Shown here: positions 34,233-42,673 of the stretch, piece by piece
Numbering within the stretch: the stretch's first letter is position 1
Layout of the letters: each line of letters begins with the position of its first letter
Assembly: GCF_947259345.1 (NCBI RefSeq)
Contig: NZ_CAMYLS010000017.1
Location: 1 to 54,928, forward strand
Direction of reading: 5' to 3'
Origin: an uncultured Maricaulis sp.
GTDB lineage: Bacteria; Pseudomonadota; Alphaproteobacteria; Caulobacterales; Maricaulaceae
Length of the DNA stretch: 54,928 nucleotides
Made by a program: the position numbers and the translations under genes
The notes under the pieces: generated by a model
The model's input: only the letters and a program-made list of their open reading frames with translations
Told to the model about the DNA's origin: nothing
Database searches by the model: none

Positions 34233-35057
34233 TTATGGTGAGGATAGTTCGGCAAAGGCCTCCGGCGCCATCAGGGCCATGAGATGCAGGCCGAATGAGT
34301 TTTCCAGTACCCAGTCGATCGTGAAGAAGGTGCCGACCATTGTGATTAACATGGTGATTGGCAGGAGCGCGATCAGTCCCACAAGTCTCAGGGCTAGAGC
34401 GCTCGCCGATCCGCCGTACAAATGTGCCAGCAGGATGCCTGCATAGACAAAGAAGATCACTAGCGCGATCGTCATGCCGATTGCCATCCCGGCGCCACCG
34501 AAGGTGTGTAGCGGGATAAAGGCGATCATGACGATGAAGCTGGCATTGGTGACCGCCAGATAAATCTGCAGATGGCCCCAGAGCGGGATCGACGGCCGGT
34601 AGAGTTTGAGCGCAATCAGATAAGGCATCGAGGAAAGCACGGTCAGCGGCCAAAGTGTGAGTGACTGGACCGCTTTCAATTCATCCTCGACCCTTTGCAG
34701 GGTGAGCGGGGCCTCAAATTGCACGCGCGCCGTTGTCAGCCATGCGTCGATATCGACATCGGGGTCTGCGGCGGTCATCGACTCGATCGTGGCCGTAACG
34801 GGTGTTCCAAACAAGGCGGCGGCAACAAACTGGAAGGAGAAGAGCGCGATGAAGACACGGATCGGAGACAGATAAAGTGAGTAATCGCGCGAAATGCCGG
34901 CGGTGGCGACTGTGACCGGTTTGAGGAAGTAATCCCGCATTGTCCGGAATATCCGCGCATCGACGTCAAAGACCGCGATGGAGAGGGAATCGAGCGGCGT
35001 ATCGCCGTCCTGCTTGGCTGCGCCGTCCCGCTTGTCCTGATTGTCTGTCACGCGCAT
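34233..35057 (-). CDS. Multi-pass membrane protein (DUF3667-like)
   Basis: 274 residues. The soluble N-terminus has RIFRTMRDYFLKPVTVATAG followed by RDYSLYLSPIRVFIALFSFQ, the arrangement seen in DUF3667 proteins, then a periplasmic loop and about four helices. The ATG follows GGGGGA. It precedes the oxidoreductase by 21 bp and resembles the protein after it, so the operon may encode two related membrane partners. No function is assigned. Confidence 0.8.
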   Translation of the reverse strand: MRVTDNQDKRDGAAKQDGDTPLDSLSIAVFDVDARIFRTMRDYFLKPVTVATAGISRDYSLYLSPIRVFIALFSFQFVAAALFGTPVTATIESMTAADPDVDIDAWLTTARVQFEAPLTLQRVEDELKAVQSLTLWPLTVLSSMPYLIALKLYRPSIPLWGHLQIYLAVTNASFIVMIAFIPLHTFGGAGMAIGMTIALVIFFVYAGILLAHLYGGSASALALRLVGLIALLPITMLITMVGTFFTIDWVLENSFGLHLMALMAPEAFAELSSP

Positions 35058-35237
35058 TCCCCCGTCTTCCCGCCATCCTAGGGCGGGCCTGTGCCGGTGC
35101 AAGGCGTGATTGTGGGTCCGGTCGACAAGCGATTGCAGCCTCTGCCCTGCAATCGCCCGAAACAAGTGGTGATGCATGCCATGCTTGATCGTGACGGCGG
35201 CGGCGCTATGCACGGCGCCATCAAATGAGGTGAGTTC

Positions 35238-36167
35238 ATGACATCCAATTCTCGCATCCTGCGGACCGGCATTGTCGGTGCCGGCGTGTTCGGCGGCTTC
35301 CATGCGTCGAAATACGCCGCTCATGAGCGGGTCGAGCTTGTGGGTGTCTATGAGCCGGATATCGAGCGCGCCCGCGCGCTGGCGGAAAAGCACGGCGCCA
35401 AGGGGTTCGACAATTTTGCCGAATTTCTCGGCGAGGTCGATGCCATCACCGTGGCCAGCCCGGCCGTGCATCATTTCGAGGCTGCGGCGACAGCACTGGC
35501 CATGGGCAAGCATGTGTTGGTTGAAAAGCCGATTGCCGCATCGGTGGAGGAGGCGCGCGAGCTGATTGCGCTGGCTTCAAAGCATGGCTGTGTATTGCAG
35601 GTCGGGCATCAGGAGCGGTTTGTCTTCAACGCTATGGGTCTGTTCGCGGTCGATGCGACGCCGAAGAAAATCGCCGCCAGCCGGATGGGCCCGCCCTCTG
35701 ATCGCTGCCTCGATGTTTCGGTCACGCTGGACCTGATGGTGCATGACCTCGATCTCGTCATCGCCCTGTCCGGCGGTGCTGTGAAGACCGTGAAGGGTCT
35801 GGTCGATGAGGGTCGTTTCGGTCATCCCGATGTCGCCAAGGCGCATTTGGTCTTCGACAATGGCTGCACGGCAGACCTGATCGCCAGCCGGGTTCATCAC
35901 GAGCGTGAGCGCAAGATGCGGGTCGAGTACGAGACCGGCGTGCTGGAGATCGATTTCGTCGCGAAGACTTTCGAGAATTCGACGCCTTACGAATTGAATC
36001 CCGACTTTGCGGAGGATCCCAGCGCCAGGGATTCCCTGGGTGCAAACGTCAATGCTTTCATCGCCTCTGTGCTCGATGGCGCGCCTGTGGCGGTGCCGGG
36101 GATTGCCGGCCTGCGGGCGCTGGATGCGGCGCGGGCGGTCGATGGTGCCCGCACCTATGGCAGCTGA
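35238..36167 (+). CDS. Gfo/Idh/MocA-family oxidoreductase
   Basis: 309 residues. The Rossmann motif GIVGAGVFGGFHASKY is near the N-terminus and the family's EKP motif is at 96-98 (VLVEKPIA); the C-terminal alpha/beta domain has VHDLDLVIALSGG with the substrate-proximal His. These NAD(P)-dependent enzymes act on sugars, inositols or biliverdin-like substrates; the substrate is not evident. Possibly associated with lipid A or cell-envelope sugar metabolism, but only by family analogy. Confidence 0.9.
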   Translation: MTSNSRILRTGIVGAGVFGGFHASKYAAHERVELVGVYEPDIERARALAEKHGAKGFDNFAEFLGEVDAITVASPAVHHFEAAATALAMGKHVLVEKPIAASVEEARELIALASKHGCVLQVGHQERFVFNAMGLFAVDATPKKIAASRMGPPSDRCLDVSVTLDLMVHDLDLVIALSGGAVKTVKGLVDEGRFGHPDVAKAHLVFDNGCTADLIASRVHHERERKMRVEYETGVLEIDFVAKTFENSTPYELNPDFAEDPSARDSLGANVNAFIASVLDGAPVAVPGIAGLRALDAARAVDGARTYGS

Positions 36168-36252
36168 CCGGCGCCGCAGGACCGGCCAGACTCAGACCGC
36201 GATGCGCGCGAGAATACTTGCCGTTGCCCGCGGCGCGGTCTAAGTCGCGCGC

Positions 36253-37911
36253 ATGACTGATCGCATCCTGCTCGTAACCGCCCAGCTCAACCCGGTTGTT
36301 GGGGATATTGCGGGCAATCTGGCCAAGGTCCGCGCTGCCCATGCCGAGGCGCGCACGCGTGGCGGCGACATGGTCCTCTTCCCGGAAATGTTCCTGATGG
36401 GCTATCCGCCCGAGGACCTGGTGCTCAAGCCCTCAGCGGTGGAAGCCTGCCGTACAGCCCTGGACGAGCTTGCCGCGATCACTCGCGAGGGCCCGGCCAT
36501 TCTCATCGGCCTGCCCTGGCGCCAGAACAAGCGCCTGCACAACGCCGTTGCGCTGCTCGATGAGGGGCGGCTGGTCGCGCTGCGCTTCAAACATGAATTG
36601 CCCAATTATGCGGTCTTCGACGAGAAGCGCGTTTTCGAGCCGGGTCCGGTGCCGGAGATCGTCAAATGGCGCGGCATCAAGCTCGGCCTGCCTATTTGCG
36701 AGGACTTGTGGCTGGGCGTCGTGCCCGAGGCGCTGATTGCGAAGGGGGCGGAGATGATCATCACCCTCAATGGATCGCCCTGGCGTCGCACGATCGAGCG
36801 CGAGCGCAACCAGGCCTTCTCCGCCTGGTTTGACAAGTGGGACAGCCCCAAGGCGATGATCTTCGTCAACCAGGTAGGCGGTCAGGACGAGCTTGTCTTC
36901 GACGGCGCTTCCTTCTCGCGCGACAGTGAGGGGCGGGAGGTCCAGCGCCTGCCGGCCTTCGAGGAATGCATCGACGCGGTCGAATGGGTGAAGACGGACA
37001 AGGGCTGGTTTGGCGCTGGCGGCAAGATGGTCTCGGTGAAGTCCGGCCTCGAGGCGGACTGGAAAGCCATGACGCTCGCCTTGCGCGATTATATCGACAA
37101 GAACGGCTTCCCCGGGGTCGTGCTGGGCATGTCCGGCGGCATCGACAGTGCCATCTCGGCGGCCATTGCCGTCGACGCCCTGGGAGCGGACAGGGTCTGG
37201 GCGGTAATGATGCCGTCGAAATACACCAGCCAGGAAAGCCTGGAAGATGCCAAGGCCTGTGCCGAGGCGCTGGGCGTGCGCTATGACATCATCGATGTCG
37301 AGCCAACGATCGCCTCCTTCAATGCCATCCTGTCGACGCCCTTCAAGGGTACCCAGCCCGACACGACCGAGGAAAACCTGCAATCGCGGGCCCGCGGCGT
37401 GGTCTTGATGGCCCTGTCCAACAAGTTCGGGCCGATGGTCCTTTCGACCGGCAACAAGTCGGAAATGGCGGTCGGCTATGCCACCCTCTATGGCGACATG
37501 AATGGCGGCTATAACGCCCTCAAGGACATCTACAAGACGGAAGTTTTCGAACTGGCCTGGTGGCGCAATTCGGCCAATCACCAGGTCGGCCTCGGCCCGG
37601 TCGGCCAGGTTATTCCCGAGCGCATTATCACCAAGCCACCTTCAGCCGAGCTTGCCGAGGACCAGAAGGACGAGGATAGCCTGCCGCCCTATGACGTGCT
37701 CGATGCCATCCTCTATGGTCTCGTCGAGGAAGAACGCGCGGTCCGCGATCTGGTCGCGGACGGTCATGATGAGGCCGAGGTCAAGCGCATCGAAAACCTG
37801 CTTTACCGCGCTGAATACAAGCGCCGTCAGGCCCCGCCCGGCGTCAAGATCGGCCCCAAGAATTTCGGCCGCGACCGGAGGTATCCGATCACGAACAGGT
37901 TTCGGAACTAG
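36253..37911 (+). CDS. nadE: Glutamine-dependent NAD+ synthetase
   Basis: 552 residues. The N-terminal nitrilase-type glutaminase has the triad E45 (FPEMFLMGYPPEDL), K113 (FKHELPNYAVFDE) and C149 (LPICEDLW). The C-terminal ATP-pyrophosphatase domain has SGGIDS at 294-299 and STGNKSEMAVGY. It amidates deamido-NAD using glutamine. Both domains look intact. A repeat-rich gap follows. Confidence 0.96.
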   Translation: MTDRILLVTAQLNPVVGDIAGNLAKVRAAHAEARTRGGDMVLFPEMFLMGYPPEDLVLKPSAVEACRTALDELAAITREGPAILIGLPWRQNKRLHNAVALLDEGRLVALRFKHELPNYAVFDEKRVFEPGPVPEIVKWRGIKLGLPICEDLWLGVVPEALIAKGAEMIITLNGSPWRRTIERERNQAFSAWFDKWDSPKAMIFVNQVGGQDELVFDGASFSRDSEGREVQRLPAFEECIDAVEWVKTDKGWFGAGGKMVSVKSGLEADWKAMTLALRDYIDKNGFPGVVLGMSGGIDSAISAAIAVDALGADRVWAVMMPSKYTSQESLEDAKACAEALGVRYDIIDVEPTIASFNAILSTPFKGTQPDTTEENLQSRARGVVLMALSNKFGPMVLSTGNKSEMAVGYATLYGDMNGGYNALKDIYKTEVFELAWWRNSANHQVGLGPVGQVIPERIITKPPSAELAEDQKDEDSLPPYDVLDAILYGLVEEERAVRDLVADGHDEAEVKRIENLLYRAEYKRRQAPPGVKIGPKNFGRDRRYPITNRFRN

Positions 37912-37918
37912 GGGCGAC

Positions 37919-38068
37919 GGTCCTTCCCCTTGATGGGGAAGGTGGCGCGTCGCGGAGCGATGCGTCGGACAGGTTGAGGCGCGCCATCGTTCCGACACCG
38001 ACCGCCCATCACCCACTCGGTCTCGACGCTGCGCGCCGGTCCACCGCGCCCGTTGAGGGCGAGGACCT
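37919..38068. repeat. REP-like element with inverted ends (copy 2)
   Basis: The left end contains CCTTCCCCTTGATGGGGAAGG (37922-37942), identical to copy 1. The right end near 38041-38068 has CGCCC-GTTGA-GGGCG before GAGGACC. The internal ATCACCCACTC block (38008-38018) aligns with copy 1. It starts 8 bp after the nadE stop. Confidence 0.78.
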
Positions 38069-38097
38069 GTGCAAAGCGTACCCCTGGTGCGCATTCA

Positions 38098-38138
38098 TCC
38101 ATAAACCGCTTGCCGGGACTGCGCCGTATCCGGTCTTG
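38098..38138. repeat. Diverged half of the long palindrome family
   Basis: TTGCCGGGAC and GCCGTATCC-GGTCTTG are shared in order with the reverse complement of the right arm region 12185-12225. The opposite arm is absent, so this copy is not a palindrome. Confidence 0.65.
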
Positions 38139-38208
38139 GTGACCGGTTCGCGCTTTGCGCATATGTCCAGATCCCCTGCGTCACCCTGCCTCATTCATAT
38201 AGTCTGTA

Positions 38209-38228
38209 ATTTCTGTCAAAACAGAAAT
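38209..38228. promoter_or_regulatory. Perfect 20 bp palindrome, candidate operator
   Basis: ATTTCTGT-CAAA-ACAGAAAT sits 32 bp upstream of the first of three small membrane genes. It lacks a poly-T tail, so an operator for a dimeric regulator is likelier than a terminator. The regulator is unknown. Confidence 0.55.
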
Positions 38229-38260
38229 GGGAAGATCAATCGAAGTAGAGGGGCTGAGAC

Positions 38261-38668
38261 ATGGTAGCGAACACGACACCAGCACCGGTCGAGGTAGATG
38301 TGGGGGCGGGTTTGAAGGCGTGGTTCGTGGCCTGCGTCGCGGTTTCGGGCACAGTCAGTCTTTTCGTCGGTATGGGCCTTGCCCCGGTCGCACCGCTTGT
38401 ATTCATCATCGCACTTGTGGTGACGATGGCGCTGACCGGAATCCCCGCCATTCTCCTGGTCAATCTTGTCCGGGGCCTCGGATTGAAGCGAGGTTATACC
38501 GACGCTGGCATTCCCGCCGTGCTGAGCCTGCTGGTTTCGGCGGCCTGGCTTGGCGGGGACCCGGCCGCATTCCTTTTTGCCCTGTTGGGCGCGCTCGGTA
38601 GCAGTGCCTACTGGGTCGCCGCAGGGAAACCGCGCGCAAATCAATTGATGAATGGAGAAACCTCGTGA
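38261..38668 (+). CDS. Small multi-pass membrane protein
   Basis: 135 residues with about four helices (WFVACVAVSGTVSLFVGMGL, LVFIIALVVTMALTGIPAIL, then AGIPAVLSLLVSAAWLGG and FLFALLGALGSSAYWVA). The short soluble N-terminus lacks a signal peptide. No family recognised. First of three consecutive genes for small membrane proteins that share the ending pattern of a GxxYWxxxGxP helix; its stop overlaps the next GTG. Confidence 0.8.
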   Translation: MVANTTPAPVEVDVGAGLKAWFVACVAVSGTVSLFVGMGLAPVAPLVFIIALVVTMALTGIPAILLVNLVRGLGLKRGYTDAGIPAVLSLLVSAAWLGGDPAAFLFALLGALGSSAYWVAAGKPRANQLMNGETS

Positions 38669-39102
38669 CCGCGACCACACGCCCGCCCTTCAGCCTCGCC
38701 GGGACGCTCCGGAACCTGTTCGCTTGGCTCGTGGCCGCACTCCTGTCCGGTCTGGCCATCATTGTCGGGTTTGCTGTTGTCGGTGGGATTGAGGCTGGCC
38801 GACTGGACCCGCTCGACAGCGATTTCCTGGAAGCCCTCATCCCCGGCAGCCTCTTCATCGGGCTCTATGTCGCCGCGCTGACGGCGCTGCCGACTGTGAT
38901 CCTGACTTGGGTGAGGCGCGCGGCCGGCTGGTACGGCCTTGCCTCCCATCTCCTGATGGGCGCGCTGACCGGGGCGGCCACGATCCAGATTTTTGGGTTT
39001 CCGCTCCAGTACGGCCTGGAAGGCCTGCCCATGACCGGTTTCTTTGCGGCTGCAGGACTAGTCGGCGGCGTGGTGTACTGGCGGCTGTCGGTGCGGCCTT
39101 AA
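38665..39102 (+). CDS. Small multi-pass membrane protein
   Basis: 145 residues, about four helices (LFAWLVAALLSGLAIIVGFA, LFIGLYVAALTALPTVILTW, HLLMGALTGAATIQIFGF, FFAAAGLVGGVVYWRL). The GTG start overlaps the upstream stop (GTGA) and follows GGAG. No family recognised. Similarity in length and in the final VVYWRLSVRP to its neighbours suggests a tandem duplication. Confidence 0.78.
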   Translation: MTATTRPPFSLAGTLRNLFAWLVAALLSGLAIIVGFAVVGGIEAGRLDPLDSDFLEALIPGSLFIGLYVAALTALPTVILTWVRRAAGWYGLASHLLMGALTGAATIQIFGFPLQYGLEGLPMTGFFAAAGLVGGVVYWRLSVRP

Positions 39103-39158
39103 TTCGGTCGCGAGCCGTGGCTTGAGTGTCGCGCACCCGCCTCAGGAGGACACCCGCC

Positions 39159-39668
39159 ATGCCCACAGTGTTCCAGCGCTTTTTCGGTCGCAATGCGTGG
39201 CGCGCGATCGGGGCCTGGCTGCTGACCTGCTATCTGGCCGCTGTGGTGGTGATTGCCGGGTTTGCCTTCATTGGCGCGATCGATGCGGCCAGCGATCCGG
39301 GGCGGCAGGCTTACTGGGGCAGCGTCACAATGGCGCCTGTCTGGGGGGCATTCGCCGGTGGTGTCACGGCTGCTGTCTCGGCGCTGCCGGTCTGGGGCTT
39401 GGTCAGTCTGTTTCGCGTCATGAAATGGTCGCGACCGCTCTGTGAGCTCGTCGCCGGTGCGCTGCTCTCGGTGGTATTTCTGCGAATGCTGGTCGGCGCC
39501 TTGGCCTTCGGCGCCGCTGCGGGACCACGGCCTTTCCCGCTTTGGCTCTATCTGGTCTTCCTCGTCATCGGCGCGGCCGCCGGCTGGTGCTATTGGCGGT
39601 TGGCCGGGCGTCCCGGACGCGCGACCGATGTGGCCGAGGAGGCGATGAAGGCGCGCATCTTCGACTAG
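39159..39668 (+). CDS. Small multi-pass membrane protein
   Basis: 169 residues, about four helices (AWLLTCYLAAVVVIAGFAFI, APVWGAFAGGVTAAVSALPV, ELVAGALLSVVFLRMLVGAL, LYLVFLVIGAAAGWCYWRLA) and a charged C-terminal tail. The ATG follows CAGGAGGACACCCGCC, a strong ribosome site. The C-terminal GWCYWRLAGRPG echoes the two upstream proteins. Function unknown. Confidence 0.78.
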   Translation: MPTVFQRFFGRNAWRAIGAWLLTCYLAAVVVIAGFAFIGAIDAASDPGRQAYWGSVTMAPVWGAFAGGVTAAVSALPVWGLVSLFRVMKWSRPLCELVAGALLSVVFLRMLVGALAFGAAAGPRPFPLWLYLVFLVIGAAAGWCYWRLAGRPGRATDVAEEAMKARIFD

Positions 39669-39757
39669 CGAGCCCGCCCCCATCCGCACCCCCCGCTTGC
39701 CCCTTTGCCCTGACAGCGCTAAGCCCTGCGCCTCAATCTCTGTGAGGCTCCACGTCG

Positions 39758-41095
39758 ATGACCAAAGTCCGTTTTGCGCCCAGCCCGACCGGCAAGCTTC
39801 ATGTCGGCAATGTCCGCACCGCGATCTTCAACTATCTGTTCGCGCGCAAGTCGGGTGGCACCTTTGTGCTGCGCATTGACGATACCGATGTCGAGCGCTC
39901 GACCCAGGCTTTCGAGGACGGCATCCGCGCCGACCTGACCTGGCTGGGCATTTCCTGGGACGAGACCTTCAAACAGTCTGACCGCTTTGATCGTTATGCC
40001 GCGGCGGCGGAAAAGCTGAAGGCCGAGGGCTTGCTCTACCCGTGCTATGAGACCGGCGATGAGCTGGACCGCAAGCGTCGCCTGCAAATGGCCAATGGCC
40101 GGCCGCCGGTCTATGACCGCGCCGCTCTGGCCCTCACCGATGACGAAAAGGCCGCCTTCGAGGCTGAAGGGCGCAAGCCGCATTGGCGTTTCAAACTGTC
40201 GGGCAATCCGGTCCAGTGGGACGACATGGTGCGCGGCCATGTCTCGATCGCGACGTCGTCCCTGTCGGACCCGATCCTGATCCGCGAGGACGGCTCCTAT
40301 CTCTACACCCTGCCCAGCGTGGTCGATGATATCGAAGCCGATATCACCCACATCATCCGGGGTGAGGATCACACCACCAATTCCGGCGCCCAGATTGAAA
40401 TCTTTGAAGCCCTTGGCGGCAAGGCGCCGCTCTTTGGACACCAGGCCCTGCTGGTCGGTGCCGATGGCGGCAAGTTGTCCAAGCGTCTCGGTTCGCTCGG
40501 GATCCAGGAATTGCGCGATGCGGAAGGCCTCGAGCCAATGGCGATCATGTCGCTGCTGGCCAAGATCGGCACCTCCGACCCGGTTGACGCCTTTGCGGAT
40601 GTTGACGGGCTTCTGGAAGGCTTTGACCTCGGCAAGCTGTCCCGTTCGCCGGCCCGCTTTGATGATGAAGAGCTGAAGCGTGTGAACGCCAAACTCCTGC
40701 ACGCCATGCCCTATGCGGCGGCCCAGCCGCGCCTGGCCGAGCTGGGTGCCGACAAGGGCGAGGCGGTCTGGGAGGCTGTGCGTCCGAATCTGGAAATCCT
40801 GGCCGATGTGAAAGCCTGGGCCGCGCTGATCGATGGCCCGGTCACCCCGGTGATCGAGGAGGCGGACTATGCCGCGGTTGCGGCCGATTATTTGCCCGCT
40901 GGCGAGCTTGACAGTGATAGCTGGTCGGTCTGGACCAATGCCCTGAAGGAGGCCACCGGCCGCAAGGGCAAGCAACTCTTCATGCCCTTGCGGCTCATGC
41001 TGACGGGTGAACCGCGCGGTCCGGAAATGGCCGTTCTCTTGCCACTCATCGGTCGCGAGACGGTTCTCAAGCGTTTGGCGGGTGAGGCGGCCTAA
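39758..41095 (+). CDS. gltX: Glutamyl-tRNA synthetase (short GluRS type)
   Basis: 445 residues. The HIGH-type motif is HVGN at 15-18 (PSPTGKLHVGNVRTA) and the KMSKS-type motif is KLSKR at 239-243. DDTDVERS and IRGEDHTTNSGAQ are class I GluRS signatures. The length and KLSKRLGS context match the shorter of the two GluRS forms common in alphaproteobacteria; a second gltX elsewhere would then be expected. The stop interlocks with the convergent serine hydrolase stop (CTAA). Confidence 0.94.
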   Translation: MTKVRFAPSPTGKLHVGNVRTAIFNYLFARKSGGTFVLRIDDTDVERSTQAFEDGIRADLTWLGISWDETFKQSDRFDRYAAAAEKLKAEGLLYPCYETGDELDRKRRLQMANGRPPVYDRAALALTDDEKAAFEAEGRKPHWRFKLSGNPVQWDDMVRGHVSIATSSLSDPILIREDGSYLYTLPSVVDDIEADITHIIRGEDHTTNSGAQIEIFEALGGKAPLFGHQALLVGADGGKLSKRLGSLGIQELRDAEGLEPMAIMSLLAKIGTSDPVDAFADVDGLLEGFDLGKLSRSPARFDDEELKRVNAKLLHAMPYAAAQPRLAELGADKGEAVWEAVRPNLEILADVKAWAALIDGPVTPVIEEADYAAVAADYLPAGELDSDSWSVWTNALKEATGRKGKQLFMPLRLMLTGEPRGPEMAVLLPLIGRETVLKRLAGEAA

Positions 41096-42477
41096 TCACA
41101 GCTATCCGCCGTGCGCCGGAAGGCGCGGACCCAGCTGCCCAAAGCCAGGATCTCGCCGCGCGCGTCGAAATAGAGGCGATAGCGGGCTCGCACGTTGCCG
41201 TCTGCATCCAGCCCCACCAGCCCCGTCTCGCCATCGCGATGCAGGCTCAGCGTCCGGCCGCGACTGTCGATACGGGGGGCGCCGTCTCGCTCATAAACGC
41301 ACAGGCTTGGCAGGTCATCGGCTTGTGTATAGAGCCCGGCCAGGCGCGGCATGGACGCGACGTCACCGCTCATCGGGCCGCTTGGTGAGGTTGGGCTTGG
41401 GGGCGCTGACGGGATGAGTGTTTCCAGCAGGGCAGTTCGGTCAAAGCCCTCACCATTGGCCAGCAGCGCGATCGCCAGATTGTCATCTGGCAAGGCCAGC
41501 ACATTGGCGCGATAGCCGGGCAGGCCACCGGAGTGGAACCAAGCGCGGTGTCCGGCGAACGTGCCGATCATCACGCCATAGCCATAACCGAAGCCGGTCG
41601 CCGTCTCCTCGGCGCGGACATGGTCCGTGACCAGGCGTTCGCTCAGGCCGGCGGGCCAGACGCGTTCGCCGTCAATGATCCCGTCCTGCATCAGCGCGGC
41701 CAGGAAGCGCCCCACATCGGCGGCGCTAGTATACATCATGCCGGAGGGCCATTCGGCCCGGTTTTCGGGATTTCGTTCGAGCGGTGTGCCCTGCCAGTGC
41801 GGTGCGGCCCAGCCGAGCGCTTGGGCCCGCGCGGTTTCGAATGTGCTGTGGTCCATCGAGAGAGGGGACAGGACAAGCCGCTCGAGCGCGACATCAAAGG
41901 GTTCGCTCGCCATGCGCTCCAGAACATAGCCTGCGATATTGTAGCCGATATTGGAGTAGCTGAAGGCCGTGCCCGGCGGCAGGTAGAGTGTGTCCGGCTC
42001 GAGGGCGAGAATGGCGTCACGCAGCGCGGCGGCGTCGAGACGGCCAAAATCATCCGTGCGGTCCACCAGCCCGCCGGTATGGGTCAGCAATTGGTGCAGG
42101 GTGATCGGATGCAGAAATCCGGGCAGGTCCGGTGCCAGGCTTCCGATAGGGGTGTCGAGCGAAACCCCGTCAATCTCTGCCTGGCGCAGCACCGCAGCGG
42201 CCACCACCATTTTGAGCGTCGATGCCGACCGGAATGGACTGGTCGGTGAAAGGGGCCGACCGGTTTCCGTGTCTGCCGTACCAAGCGTGATGATGTCTGA
42301 CACGCGATCAGCTTCGACCAGCGCCACGGCGAGCCCGGGCGCGGCCGGGTCGCTCATCTGCCGCTCGGCTTCCGCAAGGAAGGCGGCAGAAATCGGTGCG
42401 GGGTCCGTCTCGGCGGTCTGGACTAGAAGGGTGAGGCTGGCGAGCGCTGGCGAGAGAAGGGTCAGTAACATCGACAT
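41092..42477 (-). CDS. Exported serine hydrolase (beta-lactamase/esterase class C-like)
   Basis: 461 residues. Hydrophobic N-terminus (LLTLLSPALASLTLLVQTAE) suggests export. Active-site motifs of the Beta-lactamase (PF00144) family: SxxK as STLK in FRSASTLKMVVA, YxN as YSNIGYNIAG, and a C-terminal HSGG in WFHSGGLPGYRA. The final roughly 100 residues form a separate beta-rich domain. It could be an esterase, D-aminopeptidase or penicillin-binding-like enzyme; lactamase activity should not be assumed. The start is MSMLLT. Confidence 0.88.
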   Translation of the reverse strand: MSMLLTLLSPALASLTLLVQTAETDPAPISAAFLAEAERQMSDPAAPGLAVALVEADRVSDIITLGTADTETGRPLSPTSPFRSASTLKMVVAAAVLRQAEIDGVSLDTPIGSLAPDLPGFLHPITLHQLLTHTGGLVDRTDDFGRLDAAALRDAILALEPDTLYLPPGTAFSYSNIGYNIAGYVLERMASEPFDVALERLVLSPLSMDHSTFETARAQALGWAAPHWQGTPLERNPENRAEWPSGMMYTSAADVGRFLAALMQDGIIDGERVWPAGLSERLVTDHVRAEETATGFGYGYGVMIGTFAGHRAWFHSGGLPGYRANVLALPDDNLAIALLANGEGFDRTALLETLIPSAPPSPTSPSGPMSGDVASMPRLAGLYTQADDLPSLCVYERDGAPRIDSRGRTLSLHRDGETGLVGLDADGNVRARYRLYFDARGEILALGSWVRAFRRTADSCD

Positions 42478-42584
42478 TCCACTTGACGCAGGGAGGCTGA
42501 TACAGCCCGGGAGCGCCGGAGATTGCCCATCGACAGCTTCACGCTCCAATCAAGTCTGTGCGAGTCTCGTTTAGAATGGCCAGC

Positions 42585-42599
42585 ATGACTTATTGTCAT
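42585..42599. promoter_or_regulatory. Operator O1: ATGAC-N5-GTCAT
   Basis: ATGACTTATTGTCAT, extending to a 17 bp block (42584-42600) repeated in inverted orientation at O2. It sits 6 bp upstream of a TTGACA -35 candidate (42606-42611). Confidence 0.6.
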
Positions 42600-42605
42600 G
42601 TTGTC

Positions 42606-42611
42606 TTGACA
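42606..42611 (+). promoter_or_regulatory. Candidate -35 element of the hydrolase/XRE operon
   Basis: TTGACA inside the small palindrome TTGTCTTGACAA (42601-42612), flanked by O1 and O2. No strong -10 hexamer is seen at 16-18 bp (TCAGGT at 16 bp is the best), so the exact promoter is tentative. Confidence 0.4.
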
Positions 42612-42637
42612 ATTCTGGATCGGAATATCAGGTAAGC

Positions 42638-42652
42638 ATGACAATAAGTCAT
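42638..42652. promoter_or_regulatory. Operator O2: ATGAC-N5-GTCAT
   Basis: ATGACAATAAGTCAT, the mirror of O1 with the spacer also reverse-complemented. Centre-to-centre distance from O1 is 53 bp, close to five helical turns. It would overlap the transcription start region. Confidence 0.6.
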
Positions 42653-42673
42653 GAAAAGCTGATGGAGAAACTC

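Larger units (their letters stand above)
37912..38260. other. Repeat-rich intergenic region after nadE
   Basis: A 349 bp gap with no credible coding sequence. It contains the REP-like copy 2, then a 41 bp segment at 38098-38138 related to one arm of the palindrome at 12095-12225, and finally a 20 bp palindromic operator candidate before the next gene. Confidence 0.8.

Noticed and set aside
41092-42477. Antibiotic-resistance beta-lactamase
   Set aside because: The protein has the general serine-hydrolase motifs (STLK, YSN, HSGG) shared by esterases and peptidases; nothing specific to lactamases is visible.
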